From Peribacillus kribbensis DSM 17871 (GTDB lineage Bacteria > Bacillota > Bacilli > Bacillales > DSM-1321), in assembly GCF_000430765.1 (NCBI RefSeq), contig NZ_AUMQ01000016.1:1-64000 (forward strand): a stretch of DNA of 64,000 nt, written 5' to 3'. Position 1 is the first letter of the stretch, and each line of letters begins with the position of its first letter. Below, one piece after another: positions 34,405 to 42,704 of the stretch. Position numbers and translations under genes: made by a program. The notes below the pieces were generated by a model. The model searched no databases and had not been told where the DNA came from. It was given only the letters and a program-made list of their open reading frames with translations.

Positions 34405-37194
34405 CTATACATTTAGAAAATACTTAGCCTCAATTTCGCTGGCCGCGATTGGACGGCTGAAGTAATAGCCCTGCATGTAGTAACAGTGATTGTTTAGTAA
34501 AAAGCGGATTTGCTCCTCCGATTCTACTCCTTCTGCAATCACGTCGAGATGTAAATTACGGGCAAGAGCAATGATGGTATTGGTAATGGCCGCATTATTG
34601 GGATCGCAGATGATGTCCCGGACAAAGGTCTGGTCAATCTTTAACGTATCTATCGGGAAATTCTTCAGATAACCAAGCGAAGAATATCCTGTCCCAAAGT
34701 CATCAATGGAAATCCGAATGCCCAATTCCTTTAATTTTTTCATGATGCACAGTGTAGCGTCTGTATTATGGATGATGGCATTTTCTGTAAGTTCCAATTC
34801 CAGGTGTTTGGGTGACAGATGGGTCTCGTCTAATGTTGTTTTTACCGTTTCGATCAATTCTCTTCTATTAAATTGCTGGGCTGAAATATTAACGGAAACC
34901 TTTTCAATCGGGAATCCTGCATTCAGCCATTTTTTCATTTGGGTACAGGCTTCACCAAGAATCCACTTTCCTATTGGGAAGATCAACCCCGTTTCCTCGG
35001 CGATCGGGATGAACTCCCCTGGCGAAATCATTCCTTTTGCCGGATGGTCCCATCTTATCAGCGCCTCCACCCCAACGATTTTATTGGCAACCGCATCGAT
35101 CTGAGGCTGGTAGTACAGACAGAATTCATCATTCTCTAAAGCCCGGTATAAGTCGTTTTCCAGCTTAACACTCTCAAGGGTCCGGAATTCCATTCCCTGC
35201 TTGTAAAACTCCAGATTTCCCCCAAACGATTCCTTAGCCTTATACATAGAGGTATCCGCGTTCTTGAGCAATGTGTCTGCATGATTTCCATCACGAGGAA
35301 AAAGACTGACTCCGATGCTCGTATTGATAAATACCTCAATCCCATTCAAATCGATTGAATGCGAGAAATCCTCAATTATTCTATTAGCCAGACTTCTAAC
35401 CTCTTCTTCATCCTGAATATTGGGAATCAGCACCGTAAACTCATCCCCGCCCTGCCTTGAGACCGTGCAGTCGTCTGGAATAATTCTTTGAAGCCTTATC
35501 GCTACTTCCTGCAGGAGGAGATCGCCCACACTATGGCCTAAGGTATCATTAATATTTTTAAATCGGTCTAAATCCAAAAACATGACCGCAAGCTGTTCGT
35601 TATGCTTTGAAGCAGCTGTTAATGCCTGGTTCAGTCGGTCTTGAAAAAGCACCCTGTTTGGAAGCCCGGTTAAACTGTCGTAATACGCATGATACCTGAT
35701 CTCCTCTTCCATTTGCTTTCGATGCGTAATATCCTTGAAGGTAACCACATATCCAACATTTCGGTTATTCTCTTTGATCGTAGAAGAGAAAAATTCAACC
35801 GGGAACTTGGTTCCGTCCCTTTTCATGAAGAATTCGTCGGTCATCTGTTTGTTTTTAGGAATGAAAAACGTTTTCTTCCCATCCTTACTGCCCTTTAATT
35901 TTCCATAAATCCCGCTGAATGGCCGGCCGATCAAATCATTTTTATCGCTGTAACCCAGCATGGTAACAGCAGCAGGATTACAAAAGGTGAAATTCCCATT
36001 CAAATCCAGGCCGAAGATCCCTTCACCTGCTGAGTTTAAGATTAATTCATTTTCACGGCTTAGACGGCGGAGCTTCTGCACGACCTTTTCCAGCTCGACA
36101 TTTTTCTTTTTTAATTCAGACGTTCTTTCCTGTATAATCAGCTCCTGCTTTTCGAAAAAAAGGTGATTAGAGAGAGCCAGAGCTGTCATGTCCACTACGG
36201 ACTGAGCGAGCTGCCTGTCCGCTTTCGTATATTTGCTGTCACTCTCATTAAAGTTTGCCACAGGTATTGTCCCGAGCACCTTCCCCATTGCATTGAGCGG
36301 CATAATATAAAGACCTTGTATCTCAAACGTCCGGCACAATTCATGATCAGGTCTTGGATCTGAATAAACATCAGGCACATATATGGCTTCCCTTGTCCTA
36401 ATTACCTCCTGGACAAGAGGATCGTTATTATGATCGAAGCTATTATCTCCATGCGTTTTCTTCCAATCCTCGACGGACCAGCTGCTGGTTTTGCTTAAGC
36501 TTGCCGGTTTGATTTTCCTCTCCGCAATGGGATCCAAAATATGAGCTGCAGCGTTAGGATTATTCAACACCCTGCCGACATAGGAGAAACAGGTTTCCAG
36601 CACCTCCTGCATGGTCGAGCATAGCGAGAGGTCCCGATTCACATCCAAAAGCAATTGCTTTTCTTTGATTAAATTCTCTTTTCTCGTAATGGTATTTGCG
36701 TTACTTATGGCAACAGCGGCCATATTCACATAAGCCTCGACTGACTGAATTTCGGATTGTGTGAGATTCATAGGAATTCCATAGTCGAATAAATAAACCA
36801 ATCCATATATGGAGTCTTCTTTTACAATCGGAACGCATAATAACGATTTTATTTGAAACGCCCGGATCGGACCTGGATCAGGCCGGTCATCCTGCGCCGT
36901 GTCCGGTATATAAATCGCTTTTCTGGTTTCCAGTGCCTCTTTTGCCAGCTGATCCTCCTTGGGATCAATCACAAGCATGTCCAATGTGATTCCATTCATC
37001 TCGTCTGGTTTCCCAACATATCCTCTGTAGGTTCCATTTTCCTGGGGCAGATAAATGCCTACCGAATCACACCGCATAATCTCTTCTGAGATGGCCAGTA
37101 CGACGTGTTCTAACACATTCTTTAATTCCAGCTTTGAATTCATCAATTGGGTTATCTTAGCCAGCCTGGAATAGCGCGTTTGATCTTCTTGCAT
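34405..37194 (-). CDS. Cyclic-di-GMP turnover protein, GAF-GAF-PAS-GGDEF-EAL
   Basis: A 929-aa soluble signalling protein. Two GAF domains (about residues 10-165 and 180-345) share the motif YIPDTAQDDRPDPG / YVPDVYSDPRPDHE. A coiled coil and PAS domain (about 350-495) lead to a GGDEF domain with an intact RQGGDEF active site (about 500-665). An EAL domain (about 680-925) carries GVEALIRW, ELTENAI, DDFGTGYSS, KIDQTFV and IAEGVES. Both cyclase and phosphodiesterase sites look intact, so it may synthesise or degrade c-di-GMP depending on input. No membrane segment is seen. The ATG follows AGGAGGAATGT. Confidence 0.93.
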   Translation of the reverse strand: MQEDQTRYSRLAKITQLMNSKLELKNVLEHVVLAISEEIMRCDSVGIYLPQENGTYRGYVGKPDEMNGITLDMLVIDPKEDQLAKEALETRKAIYIPDTAQDDRPDPGPIRAFQIKSLLCVPIVKEDSIYGLVYLFDYGIPMNLTQSEIQSVEAYVNMAAVAISNANTITRKENLIKEKQLLLDVNRDLSLCSTMQEVLETCFSYVGRVLNNPNAAAHILDPIAERKIKPASLSKTSSWSVEDWKKTHGDNSFDHNNDPLVQEVIRTREAIYVPDVYSDPRPDHELCRTFEIQGLYIMPLNAMGKVLGTIPVANFNESDSKYTKADRQLAQSVVDMTALALSNHLFFEKQELIIQERTSELKKKNVELEKVVQKLRRLSRENELILNSAGEGIFGLDLNGNFTFCNPAAVTMLGYSDKNDLIGRPFSGIYGKLKGSKDGKKTFFIPKNKQMTDEFFMKRDGTKFPVEFFSSTIKENNRNVGYVVTFKDITHRKQMEEEIRYHAYYDSLTGLPNRVLFQDRLNQALTAASKHNEQLAVMFLDLDRFKNINDTLGHSVGDLLLQEVAIRLQRIIPDDCTVSRQGGDEFTVLIPNIQDEEEVRSLANRIIEDFSHSIDLNGIEVFINTSIGVSLFPRDGNHADTLLKNADTSMYKAKESFGGNLEFYKQGMEFRTLESVKLENDLYRALENDEFCLYYQPQIDAVANKIVGVEALIRWDHPAKGMISPGEFIPIAEETGLIFPIGKWILGEACTQMKKWLNAGFPIEKVSVNISAQQFNRRELIETVKTTLDETHLSPKHLELELTENAIIHNTDATLCIMKKLKELGIRISIDDFGTGYSSLGYLKNFPIDTLKIDQTFVRDIICDPNNAAITNTIIALARNLHLDVIAEGVESEEQIRFLLNNHCYYMQGYYFSRPIAASEIEAKYFLNV

Positions 37195-37636
37195 ACATTC
37201 CTCCTATTGTAATGATTATAGATTCATAGAGAAATCCACTTCAGGCATTCCAGACAAAATACGTCTTAGCGAAACCTTATTATACCAAAAATGCCATTAA
37301 TTTCGACAAAGGTCTACATTTAAAAGAATTTCATCTTGGATTTGATTCAAATTCCCCACAATTCATCATATTTTTTTCAATCTTTTTAAGGGATGAGTGA
37401 GTATACCCCTTCCCTTTATCTATTAAAATCTTTTATATTACTTTTCTACCTTTGAATGAGAACATGAAATTTTTACCTATTTGTGGTTTTCCTTTGTTTT
37501 ATAAAACTCACCAAAATACGAAATTCTATGTTTCACCTGGTTATTAACCATCCTCAGCTGCTAAATAATTGTAGATAGATCCATGTACATAAATACCTAT
37601 GTAGAGCCCTGACGAATAGGTGAGATAAAAATAATC

Positions 37637-37671
37637 ATAAAAAACCCCGCTCCAAGTTGAGGCAGGGTTTT
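37637..37671 (-). terminator. Rho-independent terminator downstream of the RibB/RibK fusion gene
   Basis: On the minus strand AAAACCCTGC pairs with GCGGGGTTTT and is followed by TTATG. It lies ~150 bp beyond the fusion-gene stop and belongs to relic repeat copy A. Confidence 0.75.
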
Positions 37672-37780
37672 ATCATTTATAAATATAATACGGAGTCATT
37701 CCCTCTAACTTAATCACCTCGATGGTTCCAGATATTACTCTTCCTGATTCTTTTCGGAAAGGAAATGCAGGCTGATCCGG
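37640..37780 (-). repeat. Dispersed relic repeat, copy A
   Basis: About 140 bp resembling 57253-57400 in the same orientation. Shared blocks are the AAAACCC...GGGTTTTATCATT hairpin, GGAGTCATTCCCTCT, ACTCTTCC and GGAAAGGAAATG. Read on the minus strand, both encode protein-like scraps (HFLSEKNQEE here, HFLSDKEREELYLETL in copy B) broken by stops. This suggests two decayed copies of one small gene or element. Confidence 0.65.
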
Positions 37781-37823
37781 TCAATCAGATATAAGGTGCT
37801 GATGTCCAAGCCAACAATCAGGA

Positions 37824-38810
37824 TCACCCAATTTTAACCGTTTGCTGCAATTCAAACCTATGTTTAGCCGTTTGTATATCTGTTTCTATCTGCTGAACCA
37901 GCTGGTTTAGTGAATTAAATTTTTTCTCTTCCCTTATAAAAAATTTAACCTCGACGTTGATTTTCTCTCCATAAATATCATTATAAAAATCTAAGAGATG
38001 AATTTCATAAGTTTTTTTCAAATTATTTTTAATAGTGGGTTTCACCCCTGCATTCATGACACCAAAGTAGGATGAACCACACCAATTCACTATTACACCA
38101 TAAACACCATTTCTTAAGGAATCAGATGGAGTGGACAACTCCAGGTTTGCTGTAGGGAATCCAAGCTTGCTTCCAAGCTTTTGTCCATGAATAACCTGCC
38201 CGTCTATGGTACAAATGGGATCCTTATAGAGGGATTTAAAAACTTCCGTGATATTAATAGAAGGAATACCAAACTCATGTGAAATTTCTGCAACATCTTG
38301 ATCAGCAGCGATTCCTCCTTCTTTATTAAGAATCTCACATAAATAAGTAGTATCTGAAAAACTTGAAGATATTTTTGCTAAGTCCGCCGATGCTTCAACA
38401 ACACCCATATAATCCAGCATTCCATAATCAGAGTATACAAGTGGGAATACATGGCCAGGTCTTCTAAAATCTTCAGGTTTTGAATCTTCATTAGCAACAG
38501 CTTTTATCGTAATAGCGCGTTCAAATGCGGATATTCCGGTTGTAGTGGTATGGTGATCAATAGAAATAGCGAAATTTTTACTTGGATTCATCTTCCCAGT
38601 CATGAGGGGCAAGTCGAGCTGTTTTGCTTTCCGATTGTTTAAACAAACATACACTAGCCCCTTCCCAATCTTCGCCATAAGGTTAACATGCTGCCCAGTC
38701 ACTGTCTCAGCTAACCCCATTAAATAACTTGTTTGGGTATCCGCATCATCAACCAAGATTGCCAGCTTCCCTTTTTTTAAATGCTCTTTCACTTCTCCAA
38801 GTTTGCCCAT
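37824..38810 (-). CDS. RibB-like domain fused to riboflavin kinase
   Basis: A 328-aa two-domain protein. Residues ~1-200 match 3,4-dihydroxy-2-butanone-4-phosphate synthase (RibB): HHTTTTGISAFERAITIKA, KPEDFRRPGHVFPL (His120), VVEASADLA (Glu139) and LCEILNKEGG. The catalytic acidic loop, normally D-x-D-R-E-N-E-G-D, reads DDADTQTSYL (21-30) and has lost its Arg and Glu residues, so synthase activity is doubtful. Residues ~200-325 match the riboflavin kinase domain of RibF (GQKLGSKLGFPTANLE, NGVYGVI, YEIHLLDF), without the FAD-synthetase half. It likely makes FMN from riboflavin, or senses flavin, for the neighbouring flavin enzymes. The ATG follows GGAGGGG. It is last in the CoA-transferase/lyase operon. 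Confidence 0.88.
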   Translation of the reverse strand: MGKLGEVKEHLKKGKLAILVDDADTQTSYLMGLAETVTGQHVNLMAKIGKGLVYVCLNNRKAKQLDLPLMTGKMNPSKNFAISIDHHTTTTGISAFERAITIKAVANEDSKPEDFRRPGHVFPLVYSDYGMLDYMGVVEASADLAKISSSFSDTTYLCEILNKEGGIAADQDVAEISHEFGIPSINITEVFKSLYKDPICTIDGQVIHGQKLGSKLGFPTANLELSTPSDSLRNGVYGVIVNWCGSSYFGVMNAGVKPTIKNNLKKTYEIHLLDFYNDIYGEKINVEVKFFIREEKKFNSLNQLVQQIETDIQTAKHRFELQQTVKIG

Positions 38811-38870
38811 TTAGACCCCTCCTGGTTGATCGTATAGCTTGATTTTTTCAAAATAGAAAATTCCCTTGTT

Positions 38871-39776
38871 TTAAACACAGGAGTGTTCAAGGATCATATT
38901 GTAGTGGCTCATCAAATTTCGATTGGACATTTCTCTAACCAAATTTAAGCTGAATCGCAGTGCTTCCATGTCGATGCCTGTTTCTATCCCTAATTCATTC
39001 ATCATAAATACTACATCCTCCGTAGCCACATTTCCCGCCGCACCCGGTGCAAATGGGCACCCGCCTAAACCTCCAATGGAAGCATCGAACCGTGTTACTC
39101 CTGATTGGAGGGCAGCTAACACATTGGCCTGGCCCATTCCGTAAGTATCGTGAAAATGGCCTGTAATCATTGCATCTGGCTGAATCTCCAAAATGCTTTT
39201 AAACAGCGAGTACACTTGTTTAGGATTTGCCCGGCCGATGGTGTCACATAAAACGATTTCATCTACATCTAAACGATTAATTTTTTTAACCATATCTAAA
39301 ACCAGTTTGTCATCCACCATTCCTTCGAACGGACACCAAAATGCGGTAGCAATATTGTATCTGACAAACATATTTTGTGCTCTGGCTTTTAAAACAACTT
39401 TTTCCAATTGGTTGATTGATTCTTCTCTAGTCATTTTTACATTTTTCAGATTAAAACTGTTGCTGGCTCCTACTACAAGAGAAACTGCCTGCACTCCCTG
39501 TTCTACTGCCCTATCAAATCCCTTTTCGTTGGGTAAAAGGGCCATATATTGAATGTTAGGATCCTGTACAATACCCTGAAGGACTTCTTTTGCATCCTTC
39601 ATTTGAGGTACATAGGCTGGATGAACAAAAGATGTTGCTTCCATTCTCTTAATTCCTGTCTTATTTAACGCATTTATAAGGGCAATTTTGTGATCAGTTG
39701 GAATAAACTCTGACTCGTTTTGAAGACCGTCCCTTGGCCCGACCTCGATTATTTCAGCCTTTTTTGGTAGATTCAC
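38871..39776 (-). CDS. HMG-CoA lyase family enzyme
   Basis: A 301-aa TIM-barrel lyase. EVGPRDGLQNE (metal and catalytic Asp/Arg), GHFHDTYGMGQAN (metal His pair) and SIGGLGGCPFAPGAAGN (mobile-loop Cys) match hydroxymethylglutaryl-CoA lyases such as MvaB. The family also includes lyases for related branched 3-hydroxyacyl-CoAs such as citramalyl-CoA. It yields acetyl-CoA or similar plus a ketoacid. Context with a CoA-transferase and a hydratase relic suggests the end of a dicarboxylic-acid route. The ATG follows AAAGGAG. Confidence 0.92.
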   Translation of the reverse strand: MNLPKKAEIIEVGPRDGLQNESEFIPTDHKIALINALNKTGIKRMEATSFVHPAYVPQMKDAKEVLQGIVQDPNIQYMALLPNEKGFDRAVEQGVQAVSLVVGASNSFNLKNVKMTREESINQLEKVVLKARAQNMFVRYNIATAFWCPFEGMVDDKLVLDMVKKINRLDVDEIVLCDTIGRANPKQVYSLFKSILEIQPDAMITGHFHDTYGMGQANVLAALQSGVTRFDASIGGLGGCPFAPGAAGNVATEDVVFMMNELGIETGIDMEALRFSLNLVREMSNRNLMSHYNMILEHSCV

Positions 39777-39790
39777 TGATTTTCTCCTTT

Positions 39791-39992
39791 TTAACTAAGT
39801 AATCTTTTTGCTAAGTATGGTTCAAGCCCTCCGAGTTCCACCATCTCAATTAAATGCTCCGGTAACTTTGTTCCCTTGTATTCATCAGTTTGAGTATGGT
39901 TGATGATTCTGCCTTCTAACAATCTCTCCAGCCCGTACTTCGGCCCTTCCAGAGGCCCTGGCCAGGATCTTTTCAGACATCGTCATCCCCAT
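39791..39992 (-). pseudogene. Deletion scar of a LeuC/LeuD-type (aconitase-family) hydro-lyase pair
   Basis: On the minus strand an ATG at 39992, behind AGGAGGG, begins a classic aconitase/isopropylmalate dehydratase large-subunit N-terminus (MTMSEKILARASGRAE, then VRAGEIV). The frame hits a stop at 39885. From about 39930 in another frame, ending at the TAA at 39793-39791, the sequence reads like the C-terminus of the small subunit (EGRIINHTQTDEYKGTKLPE, then LIEMVELGGLEPYLAKRLL). Everything between, normally ~1.7 kb of two genes, is gone. A single internal deletion joining leuC-like and leuD-like genes explains it. The site lies between the CoA-transferase and HMG-CoA-lyase genes. Confidence 0.8.
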
Positions 39993-40052
39993 ATCCCAAT
40001 AATCCCTCCTTTATTCACAGACTGCCTTACTTATATCGATGTGTTCAAGCAT

Positions 40053-41282
40053 TTAACTTTTAACATTCGTTTCTTTTATGTCTCCAATTATTCCCTTTTC
40101 AATAAAAGAATGGAGTTCTTTCTGCTCCAATTTCAGGGTGTTTACTAGGATTTCCTCATTATGCTGTCCCAGTCTGGGTCCAGCCCAGTCTATGCCGCCC
40201 GGTGTTTCGCTTAACTTTGGAACAATTCCCGGGACCTTTAGCTTCCCAATTCCATCTACCCATACTTCTTCAATCATTTGCCGTGCATGATAATGAGGAT
40301 CAGCCACAATATCCTCAATGGAATAAATGGACCCTGCAGGTACCTTTGCTTCATCAAGCCTTCTTACCGCCTCTGCAAGATTAAGTTTTTTTGTCCATTG
40401 CTCGATCGTTAAATCCAAGAATTCCGCATGCTCCGAACGAGCTGCATTGTTCTGAAATCTGGGATCAACTGCAAATTCCGGATGTCCGATAACTTCCATC
40501 AGACGCTTAAATATTCCATCGCCGTTCGCACCGATAACAATATATTTTCCATCTTTACATTCATACGTATTGGAAGGTGTAATTCCGGGTAAGGTACTCC
40601 CCGTCCGTTCTCTTATCACCCCTGTCCTGTCATATTCGGGAAGCATGCTTTCCATAAAACTAAAAACAGATTCATATAAAGCAACATCAACAATCTGTCC
40701 TTGTCCAGTGCCTTTTAAATCCCGATGATAAACGGCCATCAAAGCACCGATGACAGCGTAAAGGGAGGAAATAGAATCCCCTATACTGATCCCTACCCTT
40801 GTTGGCGGGCGGTCAGGATAACCTGTAAGGTACCGTAACCCTCCCATTGCTTCTCCAATGGAACCAAATCCGGCTTTATCCCTGTAAGGTCCATCTTGGC
40901 CATACCCGCTAATACGGACCATAATCAGTGCCGGATTGATTTCTTTAAGTTGTTCATAGCCAATTCCCCATTTTTCCAACGTTCCGGGACGAAAGTTTTC
41001 GATGATAATGTCGACTTCCAACGCTAACCTTTTGATGATTTCCTGACCCTCTGCCTGCTTCAAATCGAGGGTAATGGATTTTTTATTTCGTGCCTGCACA
41101 TACCACCACAAACTTGTTCCATCTTCCACTACTCTCCATTTACGAATAGGGTCGCCTTCAGTTGGATTTTCTACTTTGATTACCTCTGCTCCAAATTCGG
41201 CAAAAAGCCTTCCTGCTGAAGGACCAGCAATTAATTGACCCATTTCCAATACCTTTAGCCCTGTTAACGGTTTTTGCTTCAT
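40053..41282 (-). CDS. CaiB/BaiF-family (class III) CoA-transferase
   Basis: A 409-aa class III CoA-transferase (formyl-CoA, carnitine and succinyl-CoA:acid transferase family). Typical features are GLKVLEMGQLIAGPSAGRLF, DFGAEVIKVE-like FGAEVIKVENPTEGDPIR, NKKSITLDLK, the EGQEIIKRL helix and SGYGQDGPYRDKAGFG. The catalytic Asp is expected after DIIIENFRPG. It moves CoA to a carboxylic acid. It is followed by the LeuC/LeuD scar and the lyase, so an acid-to-CoA step before hydration and cleavage is likely. It begins 3 bp after the 111-aa unknown gene. Confidence 0.92.
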   Translation of the reverse strand: MKQKPLTGLKVLEMGQLIAGPSAGRLFAEFGAEVIKVENPTEGDPIRKWRVVEDGTSLWWYVQARNKKSITLDLKQAEGQEIIKRLALEVDIIIENFRPGTLEKWGIGYEQLKEINPALIMVRISGYGQDGPYRDKAGFGSIGEAMGGLRYLTGYPDRPPTRVGISIGDSISSLYAVIGALMAVYHRDLKGTGQGQIVDVALYESVFSFMESMLPEYDRTGVIRERTGSTLPGITPSNTYECKDGKYIVIGANGDGIFKRLMEVIGHPEFAVDPRFQNNAARSEHAEFLDLTIEQWTKKLNLAEAVRRLDEAKVPAGSIYSIEDIVADPHYHARQMIEEVWVDGIGKLKVPGIVPKLSETPGGIDWAGPRLGQHNEEILVNTLKLEQKELHSFIEKGIIGDIKETNVKS

Positions 41283-41285
41283 ATA

Positions 41286-41621
41286 CTATCCCTCCATGCT
41301 GATCTTATAAATTAAAGCTTGATCTTTCTGCATGAATAGAGGAACATCAAATGAAAAATTACCTTCCGAGTAATCCATTAAATTTTTGGATAAGTTTCCA
41401 GGACCAAACTTGATTTTCCCGTTAGCAGCTAATCCATTTTGCAAACACCAGTTTAGAAAGTGAAAGATTCTTTGTCTTCGTTCTAGGATGTTTTTGTTTC
41501 CTTTGTCAAAAAACCACTCATCAATGGTATTATAGACTCCTCGATTGATTCCAAATTGTTTAATACAGTATTGATGAAAGAGTAAATCTGGTAAATGGAC
41601 CAATTCAGTATAAAGATTCAT
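41286..41621 (-). CDS. Hypothetical protein in the CoA-transferase operon
   Basis: A 111-aa protein with no family I recognise. The ATG at 41621 follows AAGGAGG. A longer frame from 41720 has no ribosome site. It is soluble, rich in aromatic residues, with a central basic helix (NILERRQRIFHFLNWCLQNG) and a beta-rich C-terminus (KIKFGPGNLSKNLMDY). It ends 3 bp before the CoA-transferase start, so it is co-translated with it and probably serves the same pathway, perhaps as a small accessory subunit. Confidence 0.7.
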   Translation of the reverse strand: MNLYTELVHLPDLLFHQYCIKQFGINRGVYNTIDEWFFDKGNKNILERRQRIFHFLNWCLQNGLAANGKIKFGPGNLSKNLMDYSEGNFSFDVPLFMQKDQALIYKISMEG

Positions 41622-41750
41622 TTTGTTCCTCCTTTCATGTAGAACCTGCATAGCGTATATGCATACCTCTGTATCAAGAGGTATTGCAGACGGCAATCGG
41701 CTGTCGACAGTTAAAATCAATACCCTTCCCTTACTTTCATTCCGAAGCGC

Positions 41751-41894
41751 TTACATAAGGATATCTGAGAAATTTTTAGGGGAAGTTCCCTTGGCTGTTT
41801 CGATGTCTGCTAAGATTTGGACCTTTAATTCTTCTAACTTATTAAATATTCTTTTCAAATTAAATTCAGTATTGTATTTCCAGCTTATCCCCAT
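41751..41894 (-). pseudogene. Possible gene remnant or small ORF
   Basis: A 47-codon minus-strand frame from an ATG at 41894 to TAA. The composition is strongly protein-like, with an amphipathic Lys/Glu helix (FNLKRIFNKLEELKVQIL) and tail (TAKGTSPKNFSDILM). There is no ribosome site before the ATG. It may be the C-terminal remnant of a lost gene or a small protein. No family is recognised. Confidence 0.35.
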
Positions 41895-42151
41895 ATTAAA
41901 TTAAGAATGTGAACTTCTATCGTTTTGTTTTTTATTGAACTACTCGTTTTTTCAATAGTTGACCGCGATATTCTTGACACCTCTATACTATTCCATTTTG
42001 GTAGATTTAAACTGCAAATACGCCTTAGTTAAACTGGATATGGTCTATTGGGTTCTAAATTTGCTGTAGGGAGCCAATTTGTCTGCCTATCCTTTTTCCC
42101 AATACGACAACACCGGAAAAATTCATAAACATCTATTCCTTTCTAGAATAG

Positions 42152-42185
42152 GGAGCGGATAGTTAATACTTTAACTATCCGCTCC
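42152..42185 (-). terminator. Strong hairpin after the flavin monooxygenase operon
   Basis: A near-perfect stem (GGAGCGGATAGTTAA / TTAACTATCCGCTCC, 4-nt loop) ending 12 bp after the flavin-reductase stop. The following T content is modest (CTATTCT), so it may terminate or protect the long operon mRNA. Confidence 0.75.
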
Positions 42186-42196
42186 GTAATTTATAA

Positions 42197-42697
42197 TTAA
42201 ACAGGCCAGCCCTCAGGTATTAATCCCACATTGCGGCGGAAATACAGCATCGGTTCTTTGTCCCGCTTCACGATATCTATTATTTGGCCAATGAAAATGA
42301 TATGATCACCGGCTTCGATTGTCTGAACAGTTTTGCATTCCATTACTCCTAAGGATTCTGAGATGACCGGTAAATTATTCTCAGAGTATGACCAATCTGC
42401 TTTTGAAAAACGGTCTAGACTCTTCCCCGCAAAGGCCCAGCATAATTCACATTGATCAGCTGCCAAAATATTAACAGCAAATCCGATAGAATTTTTAAAG
42501 GCGTTCAAATGTGTGGATTTACGATCCAGACACCATAAAACCATCAACGGGTCCAATGACACAGAAGCAAATGAGTTCACAGTAAGGCCAACAGGACTGC
42601 CATCTTCATTTACTGTAGTAATTATGGTCACGCCAGTTGGATAACTTCCCATAATCTGCTTGAAAGTGTCTACTGTCTCTAGATTAGTCAACCCCAT
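42197..42697 (-). CDS. Flavin reductase domain protein (NAD(P)H:FMN reductase)
   Basis: About 166 aa of the flavin-reductase-like split-barrel family (HpaC/RutF/SsuE-partner type): FKQIMGSYPTGVTIITT, VGLTVNSFASVSLDPLMVLWCLDR, GFAVNILAADQ and GDHIIFIGQIIDI. It supplies reduced FMN to group C monooxygenases. The frame opens at 42736 inside the upstream gene. The ATG at 42697 or TTG at 42691, behind AAGGGGG, are better starts. It is the last gene of the sigma-54 operon. Confidence 0.9.
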   Translation of the reverse strand: MGLTNLETVDTFKQIMGSYPTGVTIITTVNEDGSPVGLTVNSFASVSLDPLMVLWCLDRKSTHLNAFKNSIGFAVNILAADQCELCWAFAGKSLDRFSKADWSYSENNLPVISESLGVMECKTVQTIEAGDHIIFIGQIIDIVKRDKEPMLYFRRNVGLIPEGWPV

Positions 42698-42704
42698 AAC
42701 CCCC

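Larger units (their letters stand above)
37195..37823. other. Intergenic region upstream of the GGDEF/EAL gene
   Basis: 629 bp without an intact gene. It contains the terminator at 37637-37671 and the relic repeat copy A (37640-37780). The remaining AT-rich part near 37210-37550 presumably holds the promoter of the GGDEF/EAL gene, but I cannot pick a firm -35/-10 pair. Confidence 0.45.
41622..42196. other. Intergenic region between the two catabolic operons
   Basis: 575 bp. It contains a possible 47-codon minus-strand frame (41751-41894) and the hairpin at 42152-42185. The rest is AT rich and should hold the promoter of the 111-aa/CoA-transferase operon. I found neither a clear sigma-A nor a sigma-54 (GG-N10-GC) site. 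Confidence 0.45.
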
